NCBI GenBank assembly: GCA_039545315.1
Contig: BCIM01000002.1
Location: 2,642,331-2,706,330, forward strand
Source: Kondoa malvinella
Lineage: Eukaryota; Basidiomycota; Agaricostilbomycetes; Agaricostilbales; Kondoaceae
Reading direction: 5' to 3'
DNA: 64,000 nucleotides
Below are positions 10,624 to 23,229 of the stretch, piece after piece. The notes beneath the pieces were generated by a model. That model was given only the letters and a program-made list of their open reading frames with translations, had not been told where the DNA came from and searched no databases. Both the position numbers and the translations under genes were made by a program. The stretch's first letter is position 1, and each line of letters opens with the position of its first letter.

Positions 10624-12511
10624 ATGCGCGAGGATGTTACGGCAGCAGACCATGCATCAACATCTCGCTTATCAGAAGACGACGAGCAATATTTGTTGAC
10701 AAGCGAACTCGAAGACTTGTCGCCTACTTCACCTCGACAGTCTAGACCTGGTTCTGGGTTGAGGACGTCTACATTGCAAGCTGGGGATAGCAATACAGAT
10801 GTGGTGCAAGATGGTCTCACGCAGGCTCAGAGGAAAGCTGCAAAGAAACGGAAACAACGCGCAGGTCAGTCGGTTCATGCTGGATATCGGCCTTGTGCTG
10901 ATTCTTGAGTTGTGCGGCTGACAGAGTTTGCAAAAGAAATGACTTTCCAGGTATGCGTTGCACTTCACATTCAGGCGACACGGCTCATGCTGCAGACAGA
11001 CTGTCCCAATGTTGGTCCTCTCAGCGGCCGGCTCAGTACTAGCAGGAGAGATCCTCTTTCGTCTCAAGGTTCGTTGTGGCCTCGTGATTCACTGTTAGTG
11101 ATTTATCGGTCGCCTTGGAACAGACATGGACCTCCTTCCAACGCGTACCAGAACTCTTCATCCTCGTTCCCATCCTCCTCAACCTCAAAGGAAACATTGA
11201 AATGAACCTCGCAGCTCGTTTCTCCACATCAGCAAATATAGGCGAACTCGATATCCGTCTCACACGACAAACGCTCGTCTTTGGTAATCTTGCCTTACTT
11301 CAAGTTCAAGCTTTACTGGTCTCTTTATTAGCTGGATTGATTGCTTTCATATTGGGCTTGTTGAGTAGGGTATCAACGCCTGCTAGTGCGGCCGAGATTG
11401 GTGGGTATTTTGAATGCGTCACCGTATTGGTTGCGAGTATGCTGGCTGCTGGGTTGAGTAGTGCGGTCGTGGGTAGCTTCATGTGTGCTCTGGTGGTGCT
11501 CAGTAGGAAGTGGAGGATTAATCCGGTTCGTCGAGTTCGTCAAAACAGTGTGACCTGTTTTTTGACGACCTCTCGTGAACAGGATAATATCGCTACACCA
11601 TTGGCAGCAAGTCTTGGTGATTTGCTATGTTTGGTTCTTCTTGGGTTGGTTTGCGCAGTATTGGTCAAAATCATGGGTTCGTGCTGCTTCGTTATCCGCC
11701 TCGGTGGATTCACTGAATCGGGTATAAACAGGCACATTCGTCGCTACTATCTTCTTCATCCTTCTTCTCCTCCTCGTTGGCGTTAATGTAGTCGTCACTA
11801 TGCGTAATGCCTACGTGCAAGAATTGCTCACTACCGGCTGGTTCACTTTGATAGCAGCTATGCTAATCTCAAGGTAAGAGCGTATACAACTATATCGGTT
11901 CATGCCTGATTGGTTGTTGTCGCTTTTTACAGTGGTACCGGTCTAGTGCTCGAAAACTATATTTCGGCTTTCAAAGGCTACGGCCTCATCTCCTCCGTCC
12001 TGACAGGCATAAGCGGCAACGTCGGAGCAATCCTCATTTCACGCATTTCCACCTCTCTCCACGCCTCGACTTTTGCAACGTCCTCTCACACTCGAACAGC
12101 AATCACATTATGGTTCATCTCCACGCCTATGCTTTGGCTCTTTCTCGCCTTCGCAGTCAGTACGGACCAAGTTAACTTTAACGCTGTTTTCGCTATCCTT
12201 TATTTATTGGTCGTGCCGATTGTGCTCGCTATATGTCTGGTCAGCGCGTATGCTATGTCTGTTGGGTTATGGAAAGCTGGTTATGATCCGGATTTGCATG
12301 CTTTACCGCTTTTCTCTTCCTTGATGGATGGTGTGTCCTCTCCTTATGTCTTCTGACGATGATTGAATCGTATACAGTGGTCGGTCAGTTGATGCTGGCT
12401 GTTGTGTTCTCGTTTGCGCATCCGAGCGGAGACTTATTGAACCCAGATGGGAGCACGAAAGTGGTAGAGGGCGTCGTGGGTGCAGTCAATGGGACGTTGT
12501 TTGCTTTGTAA
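10624..12511 (+). CDS. SLC41/MgtE-type divalent cation (Mg2+) transporter
   Basis: Polytopic transporter with two MgtE-like integrase repeats, expected to move Mg2+ across a cell or organelle membrane. The N-terminus is an acidic, Ser-rich soluble region (ATG 10624; SEDDEQ, SELEDLSPTSP), then the first helix set: TVPMLVLSAAGSVLAGEILFRLK, then PELFILVPILLNLKGNIEMNLAARFSTSANIGELD, the diagnostic SLC41 signature. The first half closes with NPDNIATPLAASLGD. The second half repeats the plan: MRNAYVQELLTTGWFTLIAAMLIS, then GLISSVLTGISGNVGAILISRISTSLH. At least eight introns are used. The stop at 12511 follows NGTLFAL; an alternative 83-nt intron from about 12507 would add roughly 40 residues ending near 12701. 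Complete, with no defects seen. Confidence 0.9.
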
Positions 12512-13160
12512 TTAGTCGCATATTGGGCATCGTTATTCGCTTCAGCTTGGCTGAGCATCAGCTTCTAACAACGATGTCCAGCTTGATAGATACCACGACA
12601 GCGCTGATTACATGGAGGATACCTCATAGATGCTTGCAGCGGCAGTCTATGCCCTCGATGGGGCCATATACTAGAGCAAATGATGCCGGTCAGCAATAAC
12701 TTGAAGTCAATCGAAGATGATCTGCGAATTTCTCATGAACGCTGATTTCTTGCTTGCACAGATTTTGCGAGACTCGAAAGAGATGTGTTTAGCTTGCTAT
12801 GCCTACGTTTTGGGATATCACTCGGCCTTTTTGGCCTTGCTAAATATCCATATCCCCTCGACTCCTTGGCCCAAGACTGTTGCCCTTTGCTTATGCAGCT
12901 ATGCTTCAGCCTACGTCGTTAGTCATGCTGCTTGCCAAAGCTAGACGAAGAATGAATCCACGACTCAAGAAAGACGAGAAGGAAACGATCCTTCGTCAAC
13001 ATCTGGATAGCGCCGCTAATCCGACAGGCTTCTCGCTCTCTTCCTTCTTCATCTTGCTCGTATCTGTACGATAACAGGCCGACGCTTGTATCTCTTTCCT
13101 AGTGCTTTCTAGCTGCCTTCTTTCAGTCTGTTGGTTCTGTTCGCGCCGACTGGGCCTCGA
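12512..13160 (+). other. Leader region with an unassigned ORF upstream of the GT31 gene
   Basis: An open stretch at 12901-13062 reads from an ATG as a basic peptide (KARRRMNPRLKKDEKE) and ends at a plausible donor. It could be an upstream exon, a leader ORF or chance. Joining it in frame to the glycosyltransferase start at 13161 was not possible with confidence. A possible 3' extension of the SLC41 gene runs to 12701. Confidence 0.3.
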
Positions 13161-14938
13161 ATGTCTGCTTCTTATACCTTCTTGGATTTTTGGGATGAAC
13201 GTCGATCCAGCGAAGATACCTTACTTGGCTCGGAAGATTGCCCTATCAAAGGCCCTCATGCTATCGATTTCCGCACGCCCACAAGGGGCACACGGCATAG
13301 ACTATGCGTGAGTTGCATTGTCTCTCGCTTCTCCACTTGATCTGACAATGTATTCGCTGCAGCTATCCTTCTTGATCTTTGCCGTCGCTTGTCTCGTGGG
13401 TGCATTGGGACTTCTGCTATACGTTGTATCGAATTCAGCGGACATAGTAAGCCCTTTGTTCGTCAGGATTGGATGACAAGTGCTGAAATGCTAAATAGGA
13501 ACAACAGGGCGAGTCCTACACTAGTTTGGCGAAAGCCGACCCGACTGCCAATTATCCAGGCGTCTTGACTTCCAAAGACGTCGTCATCACTATCAAGACA
13601 GGAGCAAGTGTCATCCATGAGCGGCTGCCAGCACACTTTCGGAACGAATTCCAAGCTGATTCGCCTCTACCGCGTACCGGAAACTTGATTATCTACTCTG
13701 ACCATGAAGGCACATTTATGGGTCGACCTGTGGTTGACGCGTAAGTCTTCGTTTTGCTTGTCAAGACAAGATCTCACTGATGCCAAACTTGTAGCCTGGC
13801 CAATGTCTCGCAAATTGTCCGCAAGCAACATGATTTTCAACCGTACTTTAAGCAACAGAAATTGCTTGCGGCTGGCCAGACTGCACAAGGTCTAGAAGGA
13901 GCTTGGCTGCTTGACAAGGTGAGTTAATCTCTTGTTCTATACATGTATGCTCAACCTCGCATCACCAGTACAAGTTCCAGCCTCTGCTGCGACATGCCTA
14001 TACTGCTTATCCAAATGCAAAATACTTCAGTAAGTCGACCAATGCGCTTTTCGTCTGCCACTGATCAATATTGCAGTTAATCTGGAGGCCGATACCTACC
14101 TGTTCTACCCTGCCTTGATGCGCTTGTTGGACTCTCTTTCTTCGGATCGCCAAGTTCTATTAGGACATCCAGAGCCGGCTGTGGGCCATATCTGGTTCCC
14201 TCACGTAGGTCAAGTCGACTGGATTCGCCAGTATCTTTGCTTAATACCCACTTACAGGGCGGAAGCGGCTATGTCATGTCTGCCGGGCTCATGAAAGACA
14301 CTTACGGACGGGATCCTCATTTCGAAAGGCGCGAAGAACACGCTATAGCGAACTGGTGCTGTGGAGATGCTGTCCTAGCTGTCGCTTTATTCAAGGACGA
14401 CCATATCCGCATCAAAGGTCCAAACGAAGGAACCAGTTCTGGTTTCAACAAAGACCCACCACATGCCCAATCTTTTAACCGCAGAAACTGGTGTGATCCG
14501 CTGTATACCTTTCATCATGTTACAGAGAAGGACATTAGCGATCTATGGCACTTTGAGCAAGAGATTTGGCCAAAACTACTCCCGAACGATAATATACGAT
14601 TCGTCGACGCCTTTTCTCACTTCTTACCTGACTTTCTCCGTAACGCGACCGATGCAAAGGAGGTCGTTCATGAAGGCTGGGCGAACCTCAGTTCGGACCT
14701 GACCATTTCTAAGCGGAATGGGATCAACCACAACAGCCAGTTTTGCCGTCAAGCTTGTGATGAGCGCAGCTATTGTTGGGCATGGTCATTCGGCGAAGAA
14801 AAGTGCACTATCACTGTCGAAAGCGTCAAGATGGGTCAGCTTTCTGTTCAGCACATCAGCGGCTATCGAATAGATAGGATCAAGGCTTTCAGACAGACAC
14901 AGGCTTGCGAGGGACGGCCAATGCGCAAAGTGGCATAG
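13161..14938 (+). CDS. GT31-like Golgi glycosyltransferase
   Basis: Type II membrane glycosyltransferase of the family 31/core-1-transferase-like fungal group, probably adding hexose to glycoproteins or glycolipids in the Golgi. From ATG 13161 there is a cytosolic tail of about 55 residues, one transmembrane helix (LSFLIFAVACLVGALGLLLYVVS), then the luminal domain. The catalytic fold shows TSKDVVITIKTGASVIHERLP, NLIIYSDHE, the acidic metal-binding motif NLEADTYLFYPALMRLL (variant of the usual DxD-like DDDT), GGSGYVMSAG and CCGDAVLAVAL. The last 80 residues contain paired cysteines (FCRQACDERSYCWAW, CTITVES) that look like a PAN/apple-type lectin module. Seven exons; stop at 14936-14938. The exact sugar donor and acceptor cannot be told. 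Confidence 0.82.
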
Positions 14939-15486
14939 TAGAGATAGAAGACGGTAATGCAAGTATATTAGAGTAGTACCGTAATGTCAGTCGCCTGAAC
15001 AGATCGAGTAGCTGTATGGCTTGACTGTATCGACCAAAGCCTGCTGCCTGCTAGTCAATACCATTTAGAAAGGCAGAGGCAACTTATACCCAACGAGCCT
15101 TGTACTACGCCTGCAAAAGTCTTCCTTCTGCTGTCGACTTCGTGCGTGTCCCACCAATCGTCTCTCCACCAATAACCTTGTCGCTTGTCATATCTCCTTG
15201 AGACGTACCTATTCGCTTGCTACTGGCTTCAAGTTGCCCTGTCTTATGCTCGTGATTTATGGCCTTTTTGCTCGTCATTCATGTTTCCTTTGCGCTTCTT
15301 CTTGCTGGCATTTCTGGCCATGCTGGCTCGCGTCCGTATCCCCGTGGCCTCAACGTCACGCTGCAGATCAGCTGTCTCTTGCTGTCTGGTCAATCCCGGT
15401 CGCCAGCACTGCCCAAAACTCGAAGCACCGCACTCCATGCCTTGATCATGCTTGCGCTCTCTCTCTTCCCGTTAGTGATATCAGCC
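14939..15486. other. Intergenic, no gene recognised
   Basis: About 550 bp. Several open frames overlap between 15185 and 15486, but none has a conserved motif. The region just before the next ATG is rich in C and T, as in a fungal leader. Confidence 0.4.
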
Positions 15487-17064
15487 ATGAGTACCAAGAT
15501 GCCCAGTCCTCTGCTCATGCAGCATTCGCCCTTCTTGAATAATGATTTATTCCTGTCGCCAAGTCCGACTGTTCTTGCTCTTCCATCGCTTCCTAAACTT
15601 TTGCCTTACAACATGGAATTGCGCGATCTTCAGCTGGAAGATGCCTCAAGCAGTGAGTCTGTCGACTCTTCCTCTGGCTCTGACCTGAATAGCTCTGGCA
15701 GTCAATCAGCTCTACAACGAATCTATCACGTTCGATCACTGTTTAGATCTCGTCAACGAGCGGCCGATGGATGAGACAAAAGACTGGGTCAAAACGATGC
15801 TGCGCCGCCGTTATCCCTGCATAGTAGCGGTGTCAGGCTCTGGTCAACTGGTCGCCTATTGCGCGCTAGCGGTACTTCTAATCTTTGTTTTACCAGATAC
15901 AAGCTTCTGACTAGGCATAAAGCCATTCAACAGTGACGAAACCAATTGCGCATTGTTCAGTGGTATGCTGCAATGCTGTGTCGCCCATTCGTACAGGCGC
16001 CAGGGCATTGCAACGCACATGTGGTCCGCCATCTTAAAGCATCGCTTGACAGAAGAGCGCAAACTATACGTAGCCTACAGTAAGCTATACTTTTCTTGAT
16101 TTCTGGGCACAGCTGAAAGATCTCTAGCTGACCTTCTCTCATGTAACGTCGCTGCAAATCGGTGTATCCAAAAGAAGTGGAAGTTCAAGCATGGTGGCAC
16201 TATACATGGCATTGCTCGACAACAAGGCAAGATGTATGATCAACACTTCTACTCTTCCTTCATCTCAAGTCCAGCACCTGACATCTCACAAGTCGCATTT
16301 CCAACCAAACCTGCAGACATCGAGTCAGAGACTAGCAGCAATGAAGCACCTCATGTCCAAGTCGAGATCCCCGAAACTATCGTCCGCGATGCGACCTTAG
16401 CTGATGTGCCCAGCAGTAAGCCTGTTTTGCCATATAAAGGTGTTGACTAATTCGTCGCTTTTCAGTCACACAGGTATGCTAGGAGCCAGCTACCCTTATA
16501 TTTGCTATAATTGCTAAACCGCATTCAGATTGCCAATGAGGTCATTCAGAACTCGACAGCATTTGAATGGTTCACACCGAGAACGGAAGATCAGATGACC
16601 GATTGGCTGGAGGAGGTCATCAGAGAAGATCTGTTCTGTCTTGTCGCTGTAGAAAAAGGGAGAGTGGTGGGATACTTTGCGTTGGAGCCCTACGACTACG
16701 GCGAACGAGACGTCTATCCTTACGTCGGTGAGTCGGACAATTCATCCTTCTTGCCAATTACAGAACTTGAATCAGAGTGATAGCCCAAATCGTGGTCTTC
16801 ATTGAGCCTGCTCGCAGGCGTAGGAAGATCGGGGAGCTTCTATATCGGGCTGCTCTGGCGCACCCTAACATAGCCAAGCGTGGTTTAAAGACACTCATTG
16901 GCGATGTCACTTCGACAAATTCTGCTTCGCTGAACGCTGCTCTCAAAGCCGGTTTCAGGATGCAAGTCAACATCAACCGGCTTGAATGCAAATTCGGAGA
17001 GTGGCTTGATTCGTGCTGGGTTGTCAAGAAGTTGGATCAGCAGCCAGGCAGTAGGTTAAAGTAG
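15487..17064 (+). CDS. Protein with two GNAT acetyltransferase domains
   Basis: About 410 residues in seven or eight exons. After a short N-terminal part, the first GNAT domain has ITFDHCLDLVNERPMDETKDWVKTML, VAVSGSGQLVAYCALA and the acetyl-CoA loop VAHSYRRQGIATHMW (an RRQGIA version of the Q/RxxGxG/A motif), then KKWKFKHGG. A Ser/Pro-rich linker follows. The second GNAT domain starts IVRDATLADVPSITQIANEVI and holds WFTPRTEDQMTDWLEEV, LVAVEKGRVVGYFAL, IVVFIEPARRRRKIGELLYRAAL and NSASLNAALKAGFRM. Both domains resemble phosphinothricin/L-amino-acid N-acetyltransferases. The loop of the second domain (RRRRKIGELL) lacks the second glycine, so the domains may differ in activity. The gene lies tail-to-tail with PAN2, 52 bp between stops. 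Start ATG 15487 is the likeliest but not proven. Confidence 0.75.
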
Positions 17065-17116
17065 AGCGTCATTGTGCTTTCTTGTGTTATAACATGTTTT
17101 GTGTACTTTCGTTATT

Positions 17117-20100
17117 TTATGTTGCGATCATAGGCAGAGGTGCTTCAGCCGCTGCTGCAGGTGATACTTCAAATTGGCTTGCGCCAGGCACCCTGAAGCC
17201 CTGTTCCCAGCTTTTATCAGTCACAGCTTCGGACTGAACGAGAGTACTGACTAATTGTTTCCCCTCGCGATAAATGTTTTCCAGCTCATCCTCCCAACTC
17301 CCCTCAATGTCCATTCGCTGGTACTCTTCGTAAAGTTGCAGAGCTGTTCTAGCATCCTCAATCGAGTCGTGCATTCCCTTGCTTTGGATATCTTGTTTGA
17401 GACAGACGTAAGCCAAGAAGCGCAGCGAAAGCTTTCGATGTCTTGCGGGCAGATGATATATGTTGACTGTATCGATGATTTGTCGTGGCGGTACGAAGAT
17501 GTCTACTACACCCTCAGTACAGTTCGTTGGCAGCTGTAGCAAGAGCTTACTGATAATTCGGAAATCCTTCACCAGACCATGACCGATAAAGATGCAACCG
17601 AGATCGACGAGCAAGCGCAGCTTCTTGTAAGCCACCTTCAACGGTACAAGTGTATGAGGTGATGTATTCGCATCCAAGTCGCCAGCTGTGAGTTGGTCAG
17701 TACACGCTGAAGCAGGGCGGAATGGAAACACACGCAGGATGCCAGAAAACTCAGTCAGGTAGTCTGCGATCTTGTCATGCGTGTCGATGTGATCATCAAC
17801 GAAGGGCACGCCCGTTTGCTCGCCTTGTCCGCGGAGAACGGAAACTCGAGCCAAAGTCATCCGAGACGGCCTGATAACCTTTCGAGTGCCATCTGAGTGG
17901 ACTTCGGCTTCTTCCTATGTAAGCAACGGTATTTGTGAGAAAGGCTAGCTGGAGGCTTGATTACACACCTGCTGCAGAGACACAAATTCGGCATCGATAG
18001 AGATGAGTGTGCCAGCCGTTGGTAGTTCCTCCTTCTGCAGAGGTGTGTGCTGAATTCTCCGAGGATCTCTCTTGCGCGATATCGAGCGGTCTTCCGAAAG
18101 TATGCTGTAGTCTGGCTGTTGAAGCAAGGAGCTGAAGTCGAGTTCGGTCGAAGGAGTGTCCACTCGCTGGTAATATAGCACAGCAGGAATCTGTACACCA
18201 TTAGTTCGATGTGCGACTGACTTGACGGTTGGCATACCTTCCACGAACCCGAGAAGCTCAAAGCCTCGTCTTCGGAAACAGGATGAACGAGAAAATCATT
18301 GAAAAGATACCACGATGTCGAACTGCCCTCTGGCAAGTCTTCTTCTGGTACTACACCACATCATGAGCAAAGGAAGAGCATTCGACTTAAAGATCTACCT
18401 TTTATCAGAGCAACGAGATGCGCAGATTCACCTTCGTCCTGTATTTGAACGACCATGCCTCGCAGAGCATAACTGGCCCTGTGCTCCGACGAAGTACTTG
18501 CATTGCTCGTTTCATCAGTCAAAAGCATAGTCTGACCAGCTTTGACGACTCCAAAGCGCTGTTTCAGGTAATGCTTGTCAGGGCCGGCTGAAGCATCTTG
18601 CCACATTTCGAGATGCTCTGCTGTCTTGACGCCGGCGTTGATAGCAAGGAGAGGAGGTAGAGGTAGATCAGCTGCAGTATTCCAGGTGCGTTGGAGTCGA
18701 AGGTGGACTTGTGCTTTGCATTCCGTGCAGCGCATCTTGTTTAAGCTTTCTCGAGTGATGGAAGACCGCAGAATGGATAGAAAGTCCAAAGGTATCGGCG
18801 CTTCGTTGGACAGTGGCTTGCCTATTCATCAGAATTCCGCTGTCTCGGCAAGCAGGAGACATACCTTGCGAGGATATACTAGATCTAGGACATGCTTGAT
18901 AGAGTCTCTAGTGGCCTGATGCCCACATGAAGGGCAGCTGGTCTTGGTATGAGTATGCATGCCAAACAATTGGCTGATAGTGGATGGCAGACTCGGATCT
19001 TGTGCATCGGATTTGCGCAGATTTGGGTTAAGCTGGGGCTTGGCATCCGCTTCCACTGCCATTTGATCAAGCAGGAACTGATTGAAAGTCTGGATAAGGG
19101 AAGAATAGGAAGTATGTGTTGCGGCGCTGGTGTCTTCCGTATCCATCAGACCCAGAGCGGCGGCTGAAGACCAAGCTTTAGCATTGTTACACTAAATCAA
19201 TGGATGTGCTTACCATGGGGCGTTGCAGTGAAAGCCCGCGAGAAATTACTAGCTTGACAATTTGCTCCTTTAGCATCGCGAAGCATCTTGAACAGGAATC
19301 CAGCTTCACAAAGCAAACAAGCTTCTTTTTCGCATGCTTCGAAAGTATGCGCCTCCGCCACTTTGCGCATTGGCCGAGCGTAACAGAGCAACTGTAAGAG
19401 CGGGTTCGTGTATGAGTTGAGGATGTGTGTTTCCAAACCGGAGAAAGGCGTCTTGTTGTAAAAGCTGTGGAAACAAGATAAAATTTGAGCTACTCAATGC
19501 AGCAAAAACCTTTCCATGACCCACGCGAAATCAAAGTCCTCCACACCAAACTTGCTATACTGGATCTCGACTTTTCTATACCACTTGGTCATTTCCTCCT
19601 TTTCCCTAGTTCCTTCTTCCTGCTCTTCCAAGCTCTTCTTCTCCTGCTGTTTCGATTTCTGACTCCTAAAAGCAGGCACTTCCAACCTTCTCTTATCCTT
19701 TTTACCGGCCGTTGCAGATTTAGTAGCTTGATATCGAAGACTCGTTCGAGGATTAGCGGCATAGCCAACGAAATCGACTTGTTTCATCGTTTTGAGCACG
19801 ATTGGGTCTATAGCTTCGTTTGAGCGGAAGAGCGGGGTGTAAGGTGTGATCCAATCGGAATAAGGAATATTGGATAATAGCTGAGAGGTATAATGAGGCA
19901 TACCGATGAGGTTTAGAGGCGTATCGTCGTTCCAGACTATGGAGCGAGGTGGTTCTGCTTGTATTGGTAGTTCGATTTCTTCATTCCGACGTGAATAGTG
20001 GATTGAGCGATTCTCTTCTTGTGAGGAATTAGAAGACCAGAGATGCATGAGGTTCTCAGAGTCTATGAAAAGTAGACCTTGACCTGTAGGAGCAATGGAA

Positions 20101-21103
20101 GCAGATGTGATGAAGCCATTAGTCTCGATTTGATGGTAGGTTGTCTTGGAGGGATCCGTAATGTCGGTGACTTGAATCTGACCATTTTGAGTAACCACAA
20201 CAACGGTATTGGGGAGAAGAGGGTGAGCTTTGACGAATGCAGGGCCAGAAGGCACGAGTATCGGCATCAACGGTCTGAGTGTTCGTAGGTCCCAGACTTT
20301 GACCAGCTGTTCTGGCATCGGATGTCCTTGCCTGGTACAACGCGATGAGCTTGTAACCCAGGCAAGGTATGAAATGGGCATACATGACGGTATAACCCAA
20401 GGTCATCAGTAAGTTGCCTTCGCCCTCTAAACCGATCAGGCCGCCTGCATGCGCTTGAACAGTCTGTGTACTAGCCAGAGATCTTGGATCACGGGTAGAT
20501 ATTGAGCCAGTGATCGAGCCAGACACGACATGACTTGTGGTATAGGCCAGATGCGAGACTGAGCCGCCAGATTCGGCCTTTGCACAACGTCCTCAGCTGT
20601 AATCAACCGACACATAGAGCGAGACCCACTTGACGCAGTACAGTACCAGTAGAGGCATTGATAACGAGTAGATCGGGTTGATGACCAATGCCAGAAAGAC
20701 CGCTTTCAGAGAATGAAGAGACGACAAGATCTGAAGCTCTTGCGCTTGTGAAAGACATGGCCGAGAAAATGGCTGGGAAGCGTTGAACTGTGCCATCTCT
20801 TGCATTAGGCGTATAAACATTCCAAGCTGTCAGACCTCTGCGATTCGCGCATTTGACGCTATCGCCTCCGATAGAAAAGATTCCCTTTTCATCCACCAAG
20901 AGCTGCTTGACTGGAGCTCCTACATGACCTTTGTAGGCCGTATAGCGTTCTTGTAGGCCAGAGGAAGCAAACAACGATTCGACACCGCCAGTGTTGTTTC
21001 CCGTCCAGATCAATTCTTGCAGCGAATCAAAGGCAGTCACCACGGCTGGCGAGTATACCGCTGCTGAAGGACTCCAGCCACCGCCAGAGCTGCTTGCGTC
21101 CAT
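17117..21103 (-). CDS. PAN2: PAN2, catalytic subunit of the PAN2-PAN3 poly(A) nuclease
   Basis: 3'-5' exonuclease that shortens mRNA poly(A) tails in the cytoplasm together with PAN3. From ATG 21103 the order is: WD40 propeller (SLQELIWTGNNTGGVESLF, LLVDEKGIFSIGGDSVKCANRRGL, VKVWDLRTLRPLMPI, TVVVVTQNGQIQVTDI), the PAN3-binding linker (YYKRVE-type segment near KWYRKVEIQYSKFGVEDFDFAW), the catalytically dead ubiquitin-hydrolase domain with a CP.CG zinc pair (TKTSCPSCGHQATRDS), and the C-terminal RNase T/DEDD domain. DEDD residues are visible: SIDAEFVSLQQ, GLVKDFRII and MHDSIEDARTALQLY. About 1,150 residues in eight or more exons with 40-60-nt introns. Length and order match the family; no defect is seen. 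Head-to-head with MTHFR, 106 bp between starts. Confidence 0.93.
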
Positions 21104-21209
21104 TCAAGGCTTTGTTGATCTTTCGCGGCGCATGAATCGTTCAAGAGATAGCAAGCAACTTGCAAATAGCCGCCCTGTTGGCTCACACAGACCAGCCGAT
21201 CCTCGCAAG
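21104..21209. promoter_or_regulatory. Bidirectional promoter of PAN2 and MTHFR
   Basis: 106 bp separate the two divergent ATGs. Both genes are housekeeping, and shared control is probable from spacing alone. No motif is assigned. Confidence 0.45.
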
Positions 21210-23180
21210 ATGCAGAAATTAACTACAATACTGCAAGGAAAGCAGGGACAGCCATGCTATAGCTTTGAAGTGAGTCCTAGGGAACAAGTTGCATAATCTC
21301 ATGCCGCTGCACAGTATTTCCCTCCTGTGACAGAGCAGGGCATGTCAAATTTGAGGGATCGCATCGAAAGAATGTCTGGTTTGCTGCCTTCTTGGGTAGC
21401 TGTCACTTGGGGAGCAGGCGGAACGACGCAAGAACGAAGTCTCTTTCTAGCAGAAGCTGCTGCAGCTCAATTAGGTCTCAATCCTTGTCTTCATCTCACT
21501 TGCACCAATATGGAAAAGGCGAAATTGGATCAAACGCTTACTGTGCGTCAAAGTCGAGCGATGCCAAATACGGCTCACTGAATTCATGCTAGAAAGCAAA
21601 AGAATTGGGCATCAAGAACATTCTAGCGCTCAGAGGTGATCCACCAAGAGGGGATGAATATTGGGTAGCGGCAGATGAACAGTTTCAACATGCGGCAGAT
21701 CTAGTGCGGTACATCAGACAAGAGCATGGCGACTACTTTTGCTTGGGCGTTGCTGGTTATCCAGAAGGTCACTGTGATGCAGAAGACAAGTCGCAAGAAA
21801 TTCATTTCCTTAAAGCGAAAGTCGATGCTGGTGCCGATTTTGTCATTACTCAACTATTTTACGATGTCGATGTCTACATGAATTGGTACAATGCGTGCCG
21901 GAAACAAGGCATCAATGTGCCTATCATACCGGGTATCATGCCTATCCAGTCATACAACTCCTTCCGCCGCATGGTCAAGCTTTGTGACTCTTCCATACCG
22001 GATCACATAATACAAGATCTAGAGCCCATCAAGGTGATTTCTCCTGTTCCTGCTTCAGACAATACTGATCAATTGGCAGAACGATGACAACAAAGTAAAA
22101 GATTACGGAGTCAAGCTAGCGATCAGCATGGTGTCCAAATTACAAGAACAAGGCATCAGCAACTTTCACTTTTGTACGCTCAACCTGGAAAAATCAGTCA
22201 AAGCCATCATCGACGGCCTAGAATGGCTCGATAAACCTATAACAAACGGCAAACCAAACTTTGTGCGTCTAAAAACACACCTCACATTCGCATTGTCTGA
22301 TTTTTCATGATAGGCCGATGAACTCGATACACAACCACATCCTACACCTACCAATCGCAACCTCGGCCAATGGGACGAACACCCTAACGGTCGATTTGGT
22401 GATTCTCGCTCACCCGCTTATGGAGAACTAGACGGCTGGGGAGTATCGCTCAAAGTCTCTCCCGTCCGCGCATTACAAAATTGGGGCCGACCAACAAGCA
22501 TTTCCGATGTTTCCGATATCTTTGCCTCGTATTTGAAGAACGAAGTAGACAGTCTGCCTTGGAGCGACATGCCTTTGATGGATGAGACTGCTGCGATCGT
22601 ACCTCAATTATTGAGGTTGACAAAGGAGAAACATTGGTGGACTGTTGGAAGTCAACCTGCTGTCGATGGTGCTGGATCAGAAGATTCGACGTATGGTTTC
22701 GGACCGAGAGGTGGGTATATCTACCAGAAAGCGTTTGTGGAATTTTGGGTAGAGGAAGAGGAAGTGGTTGAATTGGCCAAGAGGATCGAACAGAGGAAAG
22801 CAGAGACGGGCGTGAGGGAATTGACGTTTTATGCTGCTGGGAGAGGAAAGGATCAGTGGTTGACCAATATGGACAAGGGTGATGCGAATGCGGTTACTTG
22901 GGGTATCTTTGCTGGCAAGGAGATTATCACTACTACTTTGATTGAAGAGATGAGTTTCAAATCTTGGAAGGTGGGCACTCTTGTTCTCTCATGGGTTAGG
23001 CTGAATATCTCACAGGAGGAAGCATCTTCGATATGGAATGAATGGGAACTGCTCTATCCAGCAAAATCAGATACACGCAAATTACTCAAAGACCTAGGCG
23101 AGAAGAGATGGTTGCTCAGTATTGTGCATCACGACTTTAAGCGACCGGACGCTCTATGGGATTTCTTGTTATCAAGCTAA
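21210..23180 (+). CDS. Methylenetetrahydrofolate reductase
   Basis: Reduces 5,10-methylene-THF to 5-methyl-THF for methionine synthesis. ATG 21210 gives MQKLTTILQGKQGQPCYSFE, then a 45-nt intron and YFPPVTEQG, together the FEFFPP-type entry strand of the FAD barrel. Further landmarks: WVAVTWGAGGTT, HLTCTNM, LALRGDPPRG, YFCLGVAGYPEGH, DAGADFVITQLFYDVDVY, VPIIPGIMPIQSY, ISNFHFCTLN. The eukaryotic C-terminal regulatory domain follows (GELDGWGVSLKVSPVRALQNWGRP, GYIYQKAFVEFW, TFYAAG, DANAVTWGIFAGKEI). About 590 residues in six exons; complete. The fungal paralogues Met12 and Met13 cannot be told apart here. It converges on the APC15-like gene, with 49 bp between stops. Confidence 0.94.
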
Positions 23181-23229
23181 TTGTACAATGCATGGTATCA
23201 TATTGTGCTTCTATCTATTCCGTTTCTAT

